The notes: generated by a model not told the origin, from the sequence alone. 64,000 bases of DNA from Micromonospora sp. NBC_01699 (GCF_036250065.1 NZ_CP109199.1:2852001-2916000); one strand, 5' to 3'. Shown: positions 18,991-29,434, numbered from the stretch's first letter. Made by a program: numbers and translations.

Positions 18991-19811
18991 CGTGTCTCCT
19001 TCGGGGAGGTCCGGCGTCGGCCGCCGCCGACGAGGGACAAGAGCATCAGTAGGACGAATGCGAGCACCAGCGCCGTCAACGAGACCGCGACCGACATCGT
19101 GGCGCTGCTCTTGCCGAGCAGGTTGATGGCGACCTGGAGATTGCTGCGGTTGAGCAGGGAGGCGATGGTGAACTCGCCCAGCACGAGCGCGACGGTGAGG
19201 AACGCGGCCGAGAGCACCGCCGAGCGGATGTTCGGCAGGACCACCCGCCAGATCACCGTCGCCCAGCTCGCGCCAAGACTCCGGGACGCCTCCGCGAGCG
19301 TACGCACGTCGATCGCGGAGAGCCCCGCGTCGATCGACCGGTACGCGTACGGCAGCACCAGGATCGTGTACGCGAAGGTGAGCGTGAGCGCGGAGCCGCC
19401 GAGGAAGTACGTGACCCACGCGTACACCGGGGCGAGCCCGACCACCAGCACGATCGCCGGGATGGTCAGCGGCAGCAGGCAGAGGAACTCCACCAGTCGA
19501 CGCAGCCGGGGCAGCCGTAGCCGGACCCAGACGACGGTCGGGACCAGCAGCAGCAGGGTGAGCGCGACGGTGAGCAGCACCAGACCGAACGAGTTGGTGA
19601 CACCGGTCAACAGGTCCGGGTAGGTCTCGCCGAGTTGGCCCCAGTCGACCAGTAGCTTCCAGGTGTCCAGCGTGATCGTGCCGTTCGGGCCACGGGTGGT
19701 GAATTCCAGCATCGCCAGCAGCGGCAGCAGGAAGAAGGTGCCGAGCAGCGTGACGATTGTCCAGCGGAAGGCCCGCTGGCGCCGGGCCCGGCGCTTGATC
19801 ACCCCAGCCAT
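18987..19811 (-). CDS. ABC importer permease 2
   Basis: A 274-residue inner-membrane protein with six helices and the EAA-type coupling loop (LAEASRSLGASWATVIWRVVLP) that docks on the ATPase. The ATG at 19811 has GAAGGAG upstream and overlaps the preceding permease by 13 nt. It belongs to the binding-protein-dependent permease family of the PotC type and forms the second half of the translocation pore. Confidence 0.92.
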   Translation of the reverse strand: MAGVIKRRARRQRAFRWTIVTLLGTFFLLPLLAMLEFTTRGPNGTITLDTWKLLVDWGQLGETYPDLLTGVTNSFGLVLLTVALTLLLLVPTVVWVRLRLPRLRRLVEFLCLLPLTIPAIVLVVGLAPVYAWVTYFLGGSALTLTFAYTILVLPYAYRSIDAGLSAIDVRTLAEASRSLGASWATVIWRVVLPNIRSAVLSAAFLTVALVLGEFTIASLLNRSNLQVAINLLGKSSATMSVAVSLTALVLAFVLLMLLSLVGGGRRRTSPKETR

Positions 19812-20728
19812 CGTGAACTCCTTCGCTGTAGCACCGCGTAGAGCCACATCACCAGCGCGACCACCACGATCATGCCCAGCGCCATGGCCTTGCCCAGGTT
19901 CTGCTGGCCGAGGATGACCTCGCTGGTGAGCGCGCCACGGATCTGCAACGGGATGATCGGGCTGCCCTGGCTGACCAGCGCGGCGGCGGTGGCGTACGCC
20001 GAGAAGGCGTTGGCGAACAGCAGCAGCGTGGCGCCGAGGAACGGCGGGGCGAGCAGTGGCATCGCCACCAGCCGCCAGTACTGCCAGGTCGAGCCGCCCA
20101 GGCTCTCCGCCGCCTCCCGCCACTGTGGACGAATGCCGTCCAGCGCCGGCAGGAACACGATCACCATCAGCGGCACCTGGAAGTAGGTGTAGACCAGCAG
20201 CAGGCCGGGCAGCTCGAACAGCCACACCCCGTGGGAGAAGATGTCGATGCCGAGGTGGTCGCGCAGGAACAGGGTGGCGAACCCGCTCAGCCCGATGGTG
20301 GCCATGAACGCGAACGCCAGGGTGACCCCACCGAACTGGGCGAGCACGCCGGCCGCCGAGGTCACCACCCGCCGCAGCACCCCGTCCGGCTTCGCCGTGA
20401 CCAGGGCGTACGCGAGCAGCGCGCCGAGCACCGCGCCGATCGCCGCGGTGACGGCGGAGAGCAGGATGCTGCGCCCGAAGGCTTCGAGAATGTACGAGGT
20501 GCCGACCGCCGACAGGTTGTCGAGGGTGAAGCCACCGTCGTCGCCGGTGAACGCGCCGATCACCACCACCAGGGTGGGTATCGCCAGGAACACCACGACG
20601 AACGCGAAGAACGGTACGACGCCGAGCAGGTCACGGCCCGGCAGGCCGCTCCGGCGCCGGTCGGCCGGGGCGGGCCGGACCCCGGGCGCGGGCGCCACGG
20701 GGTCCGGGTGTGGTGTGACGACGGTCAT
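19799..20728 (-). CDS. ABC importer permease 1
   Basis: A 309-residue permease of the PotB type. A Pro-rich cytoplasmic start precedes six membrane helices; the EAA loop is visible as REAAESLGGSTWQYWRLVAMP. It lies 6 nt after the binding-protein gene and overlaps permease 2, as expected for subunits made in equal amounts. Confidence 0.92.
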   Translation of the reverse strand: MTVVTPHPDPVAPAPGVRPAPADRRRSGLPGRDLLGVVPFFAFVVVFLAIPTLVVVIGAFTGDDGGFTLDNLSAVGTSYILEAFGRSILLSAVTAAIGAVLGALLAYALVTAKPDGVLRRVVTSAAGVLAQFGGVTLAFAFMATIGLSGFATLFLRDHLGIDIFSHGVWLFELPGLLLVYTYFQVPLMVIVFLPALDGIRPQWREAAESLGGSTWQYWRLVAMPLLAPPFLGATLLLFANAFSAYATAAALVSQGSPIIPLQIRGALTSEVILGQQNLGKAMALGMIVVVALVMWLYAVLQRRSSRWLG

Positions 20729-20734
20729 CGTCGC

Positions 20735-21865
20735 TCAGCCCACTGCCTTCGCCCAGTTCGTGGCCAGGCTCTCCTTGGCCTTCGCGGTCTGCGGGTCGGT
20801 GAGGAACACCGGCTCGCCGCTGGTGTTCGGCAGCTTGCCGTACGCGGCCTGGTCGATCGTGCCGGCCTTGCTCATCGCGTCGGCCCGGACCGGTCGGGCG
20901 CCACCGCCGAGCCACAGGTTCTGGCCCTCGTCGGAGTAGAGGAACTCCTGCCACAGCCGAGCGGCGGCCGGGTGCGGCGCGTCCTTGCTGATCGCCTGTA
21001 CGTAGTACGAGCCGACGACGGCGTTGGCCGGAACGACGGTCTTCCAGTCGATCTTGCCCTGGAGCTTGGCGCCCTGGGCGACGTTCAGGTAGTCCCAGTC
21101 GATGACGACCGGGGTCTGGCCGGACTCGATGGTGGTCGGGGTCGGGTCGACCGGCAGGAAGTTGCCGGCCTTCTTGAGCTGGCCGAAGAAGTCGACACCC
21201 TTGCTGATGTCGTCGGCCGAGCCGCCGTTGCCCAGTGCCGCCATGACCACGCCGCTGAACGCCGCACCGGCCTGGGTCGGGTCGCCGTTGAGCGCGACCT
21301 TGCCCTTGAACTCCGGCTTGAGCAGGTCGGCGACGCTGGTCGGCGCGGGGACCTTGCTGCTGTCGTAGCCGATCGACATGTAGCCGCCGTAGTCGTTGAC
21401 CCAGGTGCCGTTGGCGTCCTTCAGCGCGGCCGGGATGTCCTCCCAGGTCGCCACCTTGTACGGGGCGAACATCGAGGTGTTGGCCGACGCCACGGCGCCG
21501 CTGAGGTCGAACACGTCCGGAGCGGTGTCTTGGCCCTTGAGCTGGTTCGCCGCGTTGATCTCGTCCTGGCTGGAGGCGTCCGGCTGGGCCGAGTTGACCT
21601 TGATTCCGTACTTCGTGCCGAACGCCTTGATGATCTCGCCGTAGTTGGCCCAGTCCGGCGGCAGCGCGATCACGTTGAGCTGCCCCTCCTTCTTGGCCTC
21701 CTCAACGAGCTTGTCGAGTCCGCCCAGGTCGGTCACGCTGACGGCCTTGGCCGCGTCGCTGCTCGACCCCGCGCTTTCCTTCTCCGGGGGCGAGCACGCG
21801 GCAATGGCGAGCGCCGTGGTGGACACCGCCAGTAGCGCAACTGTTCGGGCAACCGAGATTCGCAC
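20735..21865 (-). CDS. ABC importer substrate-binding lipoprotein
   Basis: A 376-residue extracytoplasmic binding protein. The signal peptide ends in a lipobox (AIAAC), so the mature protein is lipid-anchored at Cys23 or so. The fold matches family 6/1 binding proteins for polyamines, iron or phosphonates, with the GYDSSKVP and WDYLNVAQGAKL segments lining the hinge. It is the first gene of the operon, which is usual because the binder is needed in excess. Substrate unknown; Tyr residues for ferric iron binding are not obvious. Confidence 0.92.
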   Translation of the reverse strand: MRISVARTVALLAVSTTALAIAACSPPEKESAGSSSDAAKAVSVTDLGGLDKLVEEAKKEGQLNVIALPPDWANYGEIIKAFGTKYGIKVNSAQPDASSQDEINAANQLKGQDTAPDVFDLSGAVASANTSMFAPYKVATWEDIPAALKDANGTWVNDYGGYMSIGYDSSKVPAPTSVADLLKPEFKGKVALNGDPTQAGAAFSGVVMAALGNGGSADDISKGVDFFGQLKKAGNFLPVDPTPTTIESGQTPVVIDWDYLNVAQGAKLQGKIDWKTVVPANAVVGSYYVQAISKDAPHPAAARLWQEFLYSDEGQNLWLGGGARPVRADAMSKAGTIDQAAYGKLPNTSGEPVFLTDPQTAKAKESLATNWAKAVG

Positions 21866-22189
21866 ACTTCCTCCTTCTACGCCGGGTCCGGCGTTCGACC
21901 AGCACGGACTGCGCCCTTTTCGGCAGTTGTACGGTCGTGACTGGCCCCGAACATCATGCCCGGCCGCAATCGTCCGACCACCGTGGCAAATTGACGCCCC
22001 GATGAACGTACGGCGCTGTCCAGTGGAACGATCGGCGCTGGAGTGGTGGATGTGCGAGCTATCGGTGTCCCGCTCGCCGACTGACCGGAATTGCCACCCG
22101 GTCCGGCGGCCCGCAAAGGAGAAGGGGTGCCACCAGGGAGTACGGGCGCTACCCGTCCTCCGTGTGCATCATTGCCCTTTCGTGGGCGC
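21866..22189. other. Intergenic region upstream of ABC importer
   Basis: About 320 nt between the importer binding-protein gene and a small minus-strand ORF. It should hold the importer promoter. I see no clear gene, repeat or strong hairpin in it. Confidence 0.4.
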
Positions 22190-22372
22190 TCAGGTTGTAA
22201 CGGGCGTCACAGGTCCGGCGTTGTCGCTGTCGACGGGTGTCGCCGTTGTCGCGGTGTCATTCTCGATAGGGCGCGGATAGGCCGTACGGGCACGCGGGCG
22301 GCGGGCGGCCGTTCTGCCGACGAGCGCGGTGCCGATGACGAATTCGGACGACCTTTTGGTCGGTGCTGCCAT
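22190..22372 (-). CDS. Small basic protein of 60 residues, unknown
   Basis: The ATG at 22372 has a strong GAGGAGA ribosome site seven bases upstream, which is the main reason to believe it. The peptide is basic in the middle (GRTAARRPRARTAYPRP) and Thr/Val-rich and uncharged at the end (TTATPVDSDN.. TPVTT), with no cysteine and no signal peptide. Length and two-part layout recall peptide precursors, but no maturation enzyme is adjacent. It may also be a chance ORF. Confidence 0.45.
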   Translation of the reverse strand: MAAPTKRSSEFVIGTALVGRTAARRPRARTAYPRPIENDTATTATPVDSDNAGPVTPVTT

Positions 22373-22500
22373 GTTGATTCTCCTCGCTCGGTCAATTCCC
22401 ACGGGGCACCCATCATCCATAGTGGACAGAACGGCCGGATTGCGTTCGGCCCCCCGCATCCGGGAGATCGCCGGCAGCCTGCCGGTCACACGGCGGGCGG

Positions 22501-22851
22501 TCAGCGCCAGAACACCGCCACTGCGGCGTTGGCCAGCGTCAACACGATGATTCCGAGGAAGTGCCCCCGGTTGACGGCGTCCCGCTTGCGGGAGAAGAAC
22601 ACCATCACGAAGATCGCCAGCGCGATCAGCAGCTTGGTGAGAAGCTTCGCCGGCGACGGTTCGTCGCCGTCGCGCAGCGGTGCCGCGAGCCCCAGGCCGG
22701 AGAGCAGTTGGATGCCCGCGCCCCAGAGCATCGCGGGATTGATCCGCAGTACGCCGCTCGCGTACTGCGCGATCGAACCGCCCAGCAGCAGGGCGAAACC
22801 GATCAGGTGGACATAGAGCAGCACCAGGCGTAGGGGTTCCACGCCCGACAT
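22501..22851 (-). CDS. Small integral membrane protein, four helices
   Basis: A 116-residue protein with four hydrophobic helices and short loops, of the kind annotated as conserved membrane protein in actinobacteria. The first helix holds a His in LYVHLIGFALLLGGS, and the last ends in AVFWR. No motif indicates function. It is divergent from the next membrane protein. Confidence 0.75.
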   Translation of the reverse strand: MSGVEPLRLVLLYVHLIGFALLLGGSIAQYASGVLRINPAMLWGAGIQLLSGLGLAAPLRDGDEPSPAKLLTKLLIALAIFVMVFFSRKRDAVNRGHFLGIIVLTLANAAVAVFWR

Positions 22852-23007
22852 TGTTCCCCATCCATGACCATCGCGATGCCCCGGCTCGCGGCCGTCGATC
22901 CGAACCCGGCGAGCCGGGGGTGGAGGGGCCCGAGTAGACCGAAGTCGCGACGGTACGAGACTTCGGTTCGTAGTGTGCGTACCGGGTGGGAATCCAGACT
23001 CGTCGGT

Positions 23008-24033
23008 ATGACCCAGGAGTCCCCGCCGGCCGCTCCGGTCCGGCCACCCCGGTTCGGTCGGCGCCTACTGCCCGTACTCGGGCTCGTCCTGCTCTCGCCC
23101 TGGGTGGCGGAGTACCTAGTGGGCAGCCACAGCGTCCGTGACCTACCGCTGATCGTCTTCCTGGTGCCGATGTACGGCGGCGGCGCGCTGCTGATCCGCG
23201 AGGTGGCCCGGCGTACCGGTCGGGGCTGGCCGACGATGCTGCTGCTCGGGCTCGCCTACGGTGTCATCGAGGCGGGACTGCTCGACCAGTCGCTGTTCAA
23301 CCCCGACTACGCGGGCGAGGACTTCCAGAGCGTCGCCCACATTCCCGGCCTGCGGATCAGTGGCTACTTCGGGCTGCTGTTCGTGACCGGACACGCCATC
23401 TGGAGCATCGGCGTACCGATCGCCATCATCGAGTCCCTGGTTCCCCACCGCAGCACCACCCCGTGGCTGCGTACGCCGGGCCTGGTGGCGACCGCCGGCC
23501 TGTACCTCCTCGGCGGCGGCATCATCTACGCCGACCTCCAGCGGACCGAGGGGTTCAGCGCCAGCCCGCTCCAGTTCACCGTGGCGGCGACGCTGGCAGT
23601 CATCTTCGTCGTGGCCGCGTTCCGGGTGCCGAACCGGCCGACCGAGCCCGCCGCTCGGGCGCCGAAGCGCCGGATCCTGGTCCTGCTGATCGCCCTCGTC
23701 GCGTCCCGACTGCTGTGGATCCACGAGAGCTGGTTCGGTGTCGGGCTCAGCGTCGCCCTGCTCGTCACCGCGGCCTGGCTGGTCGCCCGGTGGGCGCGCA
23801 GTCCGCAGTGGTCCCGGGGACACCGGCTGGCGTTGGCCGCCGGTGCGCTGCTCACCCAGGCATGGGACGGCTTCCACCTGAGCCCGTGGCGACCCGTCTC
23901 ACCGACCGAGGAGCTGATCGGCGACATTTTCTTCACGGTCGTCGCGATCACGCTGATCCTGCTGACCATCCGGCGGCTGCGGCGGGACGAGCGACCGTGG
24001 GCCGAGCGGGCGCCGCTGCCGGCCAGCGGGTGA
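23008..24033 (+). CDS. Polytopic membrane protein, unknown
   Basis: A 341-residue protein from the ATG at 23008; an upstream ATG at 22864 adds an unlikely basic stretch. It has about nine hydrophobic helices, with acidic and His residues in the loops (GVIEAGLLDQSLFNPDY; IHESWF) that might form an active site, as in CAAX-protease-like membrane proteins, but the diagnostic EExxxR motif is not present. Function not assigned. Confidence 0.7.
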   Translation: MTQESPPAAPVRPPRFGRRLLPVLGLVLLSPWVAEYLVGSHSVRDLPLIVFLVPMYGGGALLIREVARRTGRGWPTMLLLGLAYGVIEAGLLDQSLFNPDYAGEDFQSVAHIPGLRISGYFGLLFVTGHAIWSIGVPIAIIESLVPHRSTTPWLRTPGLVATAGLYLLGGGIIYADLQRTEGFSASPLQFTVAATLAVIFVVAAFRVPNRPTEPAARAPKRRILVLLIALVASRLLWIHESWFGVGLSVALLVTAAWLVARWARSPQWSRGHRLALAAGALLTQAWDGFHLSPWRPVSPTEELIGDIFFTVVAITLILLTIRRLRRDERPWAERAPLPASG

Positions 24034-24107
24034 ACGGAACGGGGCGCCGCTTCCACACCCGGATCGACCAGCCAGCGACAGGGCATGCTCGCTGGCGACG
24101 TCCGTGT

Positions 24108-24893
24108 CTACCGGGTCGGCGCCGGACGCAGCGCGGCCGGTGGATCGGCGCCCGCCACATGGGCACGCACCATCTCGGCGAACAGGTCCGGGGCCTCGAC
24201 CACCCAGCCGTGCCCGACCCCGGGTGCGATCCGGGCCCGCGCGTCGGGAAAGGCGTACGCGAGTTTCGGCAGCGATCGCAGGATGAGTTCCTGCTCGTGC
24301 TCGCCCGCGACCGCGAGTAGCCGGCGCGGTGACGTGGCCGCGGTGGCGGGCACCCGGAACGCCAGCGCCTCGCCCCCGACCCGTCGGAATGTCCCCCGCG
24401 CCACCGCCCGAGCCGAGGCCGCGTACTCGTCGAAGTCCTCGGCCGGCACCCGGAACGCCCTGGCGCTGGCCCGCAGCATCGGACCGGTGGTCATGAACGG
24501 CGACATCACCAGATTGCCCAGCCGGATCAGCCTCGGCCGGGAAGACGGCAGCACGTTGACCCCGCTGACCAGGGCGCTCTCGACCACGTCCGGCCGGTCG
24601 GCGGCGAGCTGCACGGTGACGTACCCGCCCAGGGAGAGCCCGACGACGTGTGCCCGGCCCCCCGGCACCCGGGACCTGATCAGCTCCGCGACCGCGTCGG
24701 CGGAGTCGGCCACCGACACCCACGGTCGGCCACGGCTGCGCCCGTGACCGGGCAGGTCCGGCAGCAGGAGATGCAGGTCGTGGCCGAGTACGGCGGCCAA
24801 CCGGTGCCACATCCAGCCGGTCGTACCCAGCCCGTGCAGCAGCACCACGGCCGGCGCGTGCCCGGTGCCCCTCTCATCGACAAATATCGTCAT
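24108..24893 (-). CDS. Alpha/beta hydrolase
   Basis: A 261-residue cytoplasmic hydrolase. The oxyanion region VVLLHGLGTTGW, the nucleophile elbow GLSLGG (Ser about 104), an acid in the strand after the cap, and the late His in GVGHGWVVEAP form the classical triad. The cap region is helical and short. Such enzymes act on esters, lactones or as haloperoxidase-like proteins; no neighbour tells the substrate. Confidence 0.9.
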   Translation of the reverse strand: MTIFVDERGTGHAPAVVLLHGLGTTGWMWHRLAAVLGHDLHLLLPDLPGHGRSRGRPWVSVADSADAVAELIRSRVPGGRAHVVGLSLGGYVTVQLAADRPDVVESALVSGVNVLPSSRPRLIRLGNLVMSPFMTTGPMLRASARAFRVPAEDFDEYAASARAVARGTFRRVGGEALAFRVPATAATSPRRLLAVAGEHEQELILRSLPKLAYAFPDARARIAPGVGHGWVVEAPDLFAEMVRAHVAGADPPAALRPAPTR

Positions 24894-24950
24894 CCGTCAA
24901 TTGTTCCAGGCCCGCCGGCGGACTCCGCGTCGAGGTGCCGGTTCCTCGGG

Positions 24951-25934
24951 CTATTTCGGCACCTCGTCGGGGAGGCCGAACCGGCCGAAGATCTCCGGCA
25001 GGAGGAACGAGACGACCCCGGCGATCCTCGTACCCCGGAACTCGACCAGGTCCAGTCCCGCCGCCACGAACACGCCCCGCTCGTCGTCCCACAGATAGGT
25101 GCCGTACGCGAGCTGCCCGTTCGCGTACGCCGGCAGGAACCGCCACCGCAGGGTCAGCGGCTTCTCGACCAGGAACGCCCTGATCCGGTCGGGTCCGTCG
25201 TACCACTGCGCCAGCGGTGGCATGGAGTACCTGGCGTCGTCGGTCAGCATCGCCACGATCGCCTCCACGTCGCCGTTCTCCCACGCGGCCGCGTACCGGT
25301 CGGCCAGCCGCCGTACGGTCGGATCGCCCAACGTGGCCAGGGTCGCCTGCTGGCTGACCCGCGGTCCCCGGTCGTCGAGCACCCGGCGTGCCCGTTGCAG
25401 GGCGCTGTTGACCGCCGCGACCGTGGTGTCCAGCAGGTCGGCGACCTCACGCGCGGAGAAACCGAGCACCTCGCGCAGGATCAGCACCGCCCGCTGCCCG
25501 GCCGACAGGTGCTGGAGCGCGGCGACGAAGGCCAGCTCGACACCCTCGCGGGCGACGTAGCGCGCCTCCGGCCCCCGGTCCGCCCAGCCGATTCTCGCGT
25601 CCGGGTACGGCTCCAGCCACACGGTCTCCGCCAGCCGTACGGCACCGGGGCTGAGGTCGGTCGGCAGTTCCCGGCGACGTCGGCGCTCGATCAGCGTCAG
25701 GCAGCGGTTGGTGGCGATCCGGTACAGCCACGGCCGGATCGGGCCACGGTCGTCGAACCGTCCCAGGGCCTGCCAGGCGCGTACCAGCGATTCCTGCATC
25801 ACGTCCTCGGCGTCGTGCACCGACCCGAGCATCCGGTAACAGTGCGTCTGCAACTCGTTCCGGTACGGATCGACCAGTTGCCCGAAGGCGTCCGGGTCAC
25901 CCGAACGCGCCGCCGCCAACAGTTTCGTCTCCAC
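24951..25934 (-). CDS. ECF RNA polymerase sigma factor, SigG / SigX5 type with SnoaL-like C-terminal domain
   Basis: A 327-residue sigma factor starting at the GTG at 25934, just 5 nt after the SARP gene stop. Region 2 ([23 protein letters not shown]) and region 4 ([33 protein letters not shown]) are clear, with the WLEPYPD segment of the SigX5/SigG group between them. The last 120 residues form an NTF2/SnoaL-like fold that in related ECF factors controls activity in place of an anti-sigma protein. Operon placement suggests it acts together with the SARP regulator. Confidence 0.9.
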   Translation of the reverse strand: METKLLAAARSGDPDAFGQLVDPYRNELQTHCYRMLGSVHDAEDVMQESLVRAWQALGRFDDRGPIRPWLYRIATNRCLTLIERRRRRELPTDLSPGAVRLAETVWLEPYPDARIGWADRGPEARYVAREGVELAFVAALQHLSAGQRAVLILREVLGFSAREVADLLDTTVAAVNSALQRARRVLDDRGPRVSQQATLATLGDPTVRRLADRYAAAWENGDVEAIVAMLTDDARYSMPPLAQWYDGPDRIRAFLVEKPLTLRWRFLPAYANGQLAYGTYLWDDERGVFVAAGLDLVEFRGTRIAGVVSFLLPEIFGRFGLPDEVPK

Positions 25935-25939
25935 CAGCC

Positions 25940-28723
25940 CTACCTGTGCATCCGGGATCGGACATCGGCTGCGCGGTCGCTGCCGAGTTGTTCGTACAGG
26001 TCCACGGCCCGATTCCACGCCGTCGTCGCCGCGTCCCGATCGAATTCGTGGTGAATGTCGCCGAGCAGATCCCATCCGCGCGCCTCGCGCAGTCTGTTCC
26101 GGATGGCCACCGCCAGCTCGATCTCGGCGGTCGCATGGGACCGGGCCTCGTCGGGTCGTCCCCGGAGATGGTAGAGATAGGCAAGGTTGTGGTGGGCGAA
26201 ACACGCCACATACTGGTCGTGGGTGTCCACCGCGAGCGCGAGTGCGAGGTGGAACTCGCGCTCCGCGTCGGCGTACCGTTCCTGCCGGCCGTAGAGGGTG
26301 CCGAGGCTGATGTGCGAGCGAGAGCCGTTTCCCGGGTCGTTCATGTATTCGGGAACCGAGAGAGCCCTACGGTGGTGCTGCTCCGCGAGTTCCAGCTCGC
26401 CGACGCTCTGGTAGTAGACGCCGAGCTGATCTTCACAGATCGCCATCCCGATCTGGCTGCCGACCGTACGGAACAGTAGGTGCGCCCGCTCGTAGTGCAG
26501 CTTGGTGAGTGGATCCCGGAGGCTGTCGTCGTGGTGTGCGGATGCCAGGCATTCGAGTAACAGGGCCTCCGCGAGCTGGTCCCCGATCAGGCGGGCGCTC
26601 TCCACGCCCGCCGCGCTGACGGCGTACCGGTCATCGGACCGGTGCCTCAGACGAAGGTACGGACGGAGCAGGTAGGCGACCTGCCAGACCTCCTCGTGTA
26701 GTCCCGCGGCGGCGAAGGCCGGCAGTGCGGCCACGATGTTGTCCACCTCGTTGTCGAGCCAGGCCAGCGTCGCTACCTCGTCGGGAAATGGTCTGGCCGG
26801 CGCGACCACGATTGGAAGATGGTGCAACGAGCCGCCGTGGACGAAGTCCCGGCTGACACACATCGTCGCGATGTAATGTCCGACGAGCCGACCCAGCGCG
26901 TCACGGTAGCCATCACCGGGACCGCTCGCGGATTGGTCAGCGGCGAACGACCTCACGAGATCGTGCATGCGGTAGCGGGCACCGTCGGACCGACCGGAAT
27001 ATTCACCCGTGACCAGACCTGCCCGATCGAGTTCGGCGAGCGCGTCAACGGCGGACCTGTGCTCCGCCGCCACCAGCGGCACGCAGACGGCCAGGTCGAA
27101 ACGAGCGATGCCCAGCCGGCCGAGGTAGGCCAGGAGCGTGGCGGCGATCGGGCTCAGCCGCCGATAGCTGAGCATGAAGGAACTGCGAACGTTGAGGTCA
27201 CCGAGATGCAACTCGTCCATCGGATTGCCGGACTCCTTTAGGAGGCCGACCAGCTGGCTCGGACCGGGTGCGTTCCGTGACCGCAGCCGGCCGGCGACGA
27301 TGCGGATCGCCAGGGGCAGCCCGCCGCACCAGCGGATCAGGTCCGCGACCCCGGTGAGGTCGGCGAGAACACGCGGGCCGACCTCCGCTCGCAGCAGTTC
27401 GATTCCCTCGCGGTCGGTGAGCGGATCCAGTTCGAGGACGTGTGTCCGTTCCAGCCCGGACAGTGCGCGCCGCGAGGTCACGATGACCGCGCAGCCCGGA
27501 CCACCGGGTATCAGCGGACGGACCTGCGGCTCGTCGTCGGCGTTGTCGAGCACGATGAGCAGGCGCAGGGTGGCCGTCATCGTCCGGTACAGACCGAGCC
27601 GGGCGGTACGTCCCTGTGGCAGTTCGGGACCTTGAACCCCCAGCGCACGCAGGAGCGCACCCAGCACCGCATGGGGCGACAGTGGCTTGGTGTCGGTGCC
27701 ACGCAGGTCGGCGAAGACGCAGCCGTCCGGGTACGCATCAAGGACCGAGTTCGCCGCCCAGACCGCGATGCTCGTCTTGCCGAGTCCGCCGAGGCCGGAG
27801 ATGCCGACCACCACCGGGGACGTGGCGGGCCGGCTGATGAGTGCCTCGACGAGCTGTGCCCGCTCGGTGGCCCGACCGACGAAGGATGCGAACAGCGGCG
27901 GCAACTGGTTCAGGGCGCCACCGGTGTGCGGGGCCGGTGCCGCGCCGCCGAGAGCGCCGGGCGTTCCGACCAGGATGCGCCGGTGCAGCAACTGCAACGC
28001 CTCGCCCGGCTCGACTCCCAACTCGGCGACGAACCGGTTCCGGGTCCGGCGGTACAGGTCCAACGCGTCCGCCCGGCGGCCGCTGCGGTGCAGGGCGAGC
28101 ATGAGTTGGGCGCGAATGCCCTCCCCGTAGGGACGGGCGTTCATGAGTTCGGTGAGGACCTCCACCATCTCCCGGTGCCGGCCGAGGTCCAGCTCGGTCT
28201 CCGTCCACCGTTCCTGGACCGACAACCGTTGCTGTTCGAGCCGGTCGGCCTCGGCGGCCACCGGCTCGCAGTCGAGGAACCCGTCGAACGCGGGTCCCCG
28301 CCAGAGATCGAGCGCCGAGCGCAGGCCCAGGTTGGCGTCCTCCGTCCGGGCCTGGTCGAGGTCGTGCCTGGCGTGTGTCACGAGCGCGCGGAACCGGGCG
28401 GCATCCACCTCGTCATCCGAGGTGGACAGTGAGTAGCCGGCCGGGTGGCTGGTAATCCGCTCCGGCCCGAGCGCGAGACGCAGCCGGTGAACGTACTGGT
28501 GGATGTTTGATCGTGCGGATCGGGGCGGCCGGTCACCCCAGACGCCGGAGAGCAACTCGTCGATCGACACGACCTGTGGTGCGCGGGCCAGCAGGATCGC
28601 CAGCAGCAGCGTGGGTTTGTGGCCGGGCTGGAGGTCGACGGTCTTGCCGGCACGCGTCACCGACAGTGGGCCGAGCACCTGGAATTCCACTGCGACCCCT
28701 CGATCGTCGTGGTGACCACTCAC
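25940..28723 (-). CDS. SARP-family regulator with BTAD, NB-ARC and TPR domains (AfsR type)
   Basis: A 927-residue activator. The OmpR-like winged helix (about 15-95, with [21 protein letters not shown] recognition region), a BTAD domain (about 105-255), an NB-ARC ATPase with Walker [10 protein letters not shown] (about 313-320) and DNADD Walker B, and C-terminal TPR repeats (about 690-920) follow AfsR order. SARPs bind heptamer direct repeats spaced 11 bp and recruit polymerase; such repeats occur in the gap before this gene. It heads an operon with the SigG-like factor and is divergent from a small secreted protein. No biosynthetic cluster is near, so its targets are probably elsewhere or include the secreted protein. 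Confidence 0.92.
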   Translation of the reverse strand: MSGHHDDRGVAVEFQVLGPLSVTRAGKTVDLQPGHKPTLLLAILLARAPQVVSIDELLSGVWGDRPPRSARSNIHQYVHRLRLALGPERITSHPAGYSLSTSDDEVDAARFRALVTHARHDLDQARTEDANLGLRSALDLWRGPAFDGFLDCEPVAAEADRLEQQRLSVQERWTETELDLGRHREMVEVLTELMNARPYGEGIRAQLMLALHRSGRRADALDLYRRTRNRFVAELGVEPGEALQLLHRRILVGTPGALGGAAPAPHTGGALNQLPPLFASFVGRATERAQLVEALISRPATSPVVVGISGLGGLGKTSIAVWAANSVLDAYPDGCVFADLRGTDTKPLSPHAVLGALLRALGVQGPELPQGRTARLGLYRTMTATLRLLIVLDNADDEPQVRPLIPGGPGCAVIVTSRRALSGLERTHVLELDPLTDREGIELLRAEVGPRVLADLTGVADLIRWCGGLPLAIRIVAGRLRSRNAPGPSQLVGLLKESGNPMDELHLGDLNVRSSFMLSYRRLSPIAATLLAYLGRLGIARFDLAVCVPLVAAEHRSAVDALAELDRAGLVTGEYSGRSDGARYRMHDLVRSFAADQSASGPGDGYRDALGRLVGHYIATMCVSRDFVHGGSLHHLPIVVAPARPFPDEVATLAWLDNEVDNIVAALPAFAAAGLHEEVWQVAYLLRPYLRLRHRSDDRYAVSAAGVESARLIGDQLAEALLLECLASAHHDDSLRDPLTKLHYERAHLLFRTVGSQIGMAICEDQLGVYYQSVGELELAEQHHRRALSVPEYMNDPGNGSRSHISLGTLYGRQERYADAEREFHLALALAVDTHDQYVACFAHHNLAYLYHLRGRPDEARSHATAEIELAVAIRNRLREARGWDLLGDIHHEFDRDAATTAWNRAVDLYEQLGSDRAADVRSRMHR

Positions 28724-28757
28724 CCGGATCCTGTCGACGCCAGATCACTGTCCGCGT

Positions 28758-28821
28758 TGTAGCGGAAATGTAGCCGACAGTTCGAAGATTTCTCAAGGTA
28801 GTCGCTGACAGGTGACTGACA
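28758..28821. promoter_or_regulatory. Direct repeats with 11-bp spacing (candidate SARP boxes)
   Basis: TGTAGCG (28758) and TGTAGCC (28769) start exactly 11 bp apart, and CTGACA occurs at 28805 and 28816, again 11 bp apart. Both lie in the gap between the SARP gene and the secreted SH3-like gene. This is the layout of known SARP binding sites; the match is by spacing, not by a proven consensus. Confidence 0.45.
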
Positions 28822-28849
28822 ATCACCAGAGTCGTTCGGAGGCACAGTA

Positions 28850-29242
28850 ATGTCGAAGCGTTCCATCATTGCCGCGTTCACGATGGCGGCAGCAATCGGG
28901 TCCACTCTGCTATTCGCGTCGCCCGCTTCCGCCGCCAATGTCTTCCGCTGTCCGGGGGCGGGCTCCGATCCGGGCTCCAAGTGCACCAAGGTCATCGGCA
29001 TCGATCCCGGCAGCTCATTGACCGTGCGTAACGGGCCGGGTACCAACTACCCGCGGGCCACGGGTCCGTGGTCCTCATTCCCCAACGGTGCGACGGTCGA
29101 GCTGATGTGTTGGTCAACCGGGACTCCGGTCTACAGTTACGACATCTGGGTCCGGCTGGACATCCCGGCGGCACAGCAGCACTGGGTCAGTGACTACTAC
29201 CTCGACACCGGCTACGTACAGAACGTTCTCCCTCACTGCTGA
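28850..29242 (+). CDS. Small secreted SH3-like protein
   Basis: A 130-residue secreted protein with GGAGG before the ATG. A signal peptide (MSKRSIIAAFTMAAAIGSTL and the ASPASA cleavage region) is followed by a bacterial SH3-type fold (LTVRNGPGTNYP, then WVSDYYLDTGYV) with four cysteines. SH3b domains bind cell-wall peptides or other ligands outside the cell. It is divergent from the SARP operon, and candidate SARP boxes lie between them. A second protein of the same general design is encoded at 52394. Confidence 0.82.
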   Translation: MSKRSIIAAFTMAAAIGSTLLFASPASAANVFRCPGAGSDPGSKCTKVIGIDPGSSLTVRNGPGTNYPRATGPWSSFPNGATVELMCWSTGTPVYSYDIWVRLDIPAAQQHWVSDYYLDTGYVQNVLPHC

Positions 29243-29434
29243 CAGGGGCGCCTGTTCGGTCGGACCGGAGTTGCGAATTCGAGCGGGAGATCCGGCATCC
29301 GTCGGAACTCCCGCTCTCCACTCCTTTCGGTAGTGGTGATGGCGCGACCGGGTCGGCTGCCGCGTCATCAACGTTGTCGATGCGGGTCCACTGGCCCGTC
29401 TCGGCCTGCGTCGCTACCCGTCGAGCTGGCCGCC

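Noticed and set aside
22864-23007. Upstream extension of the membrane protein at 23008
   Set aside because: Basic, non-conserved composition and no ribosome site; contains likely promoter sequence.
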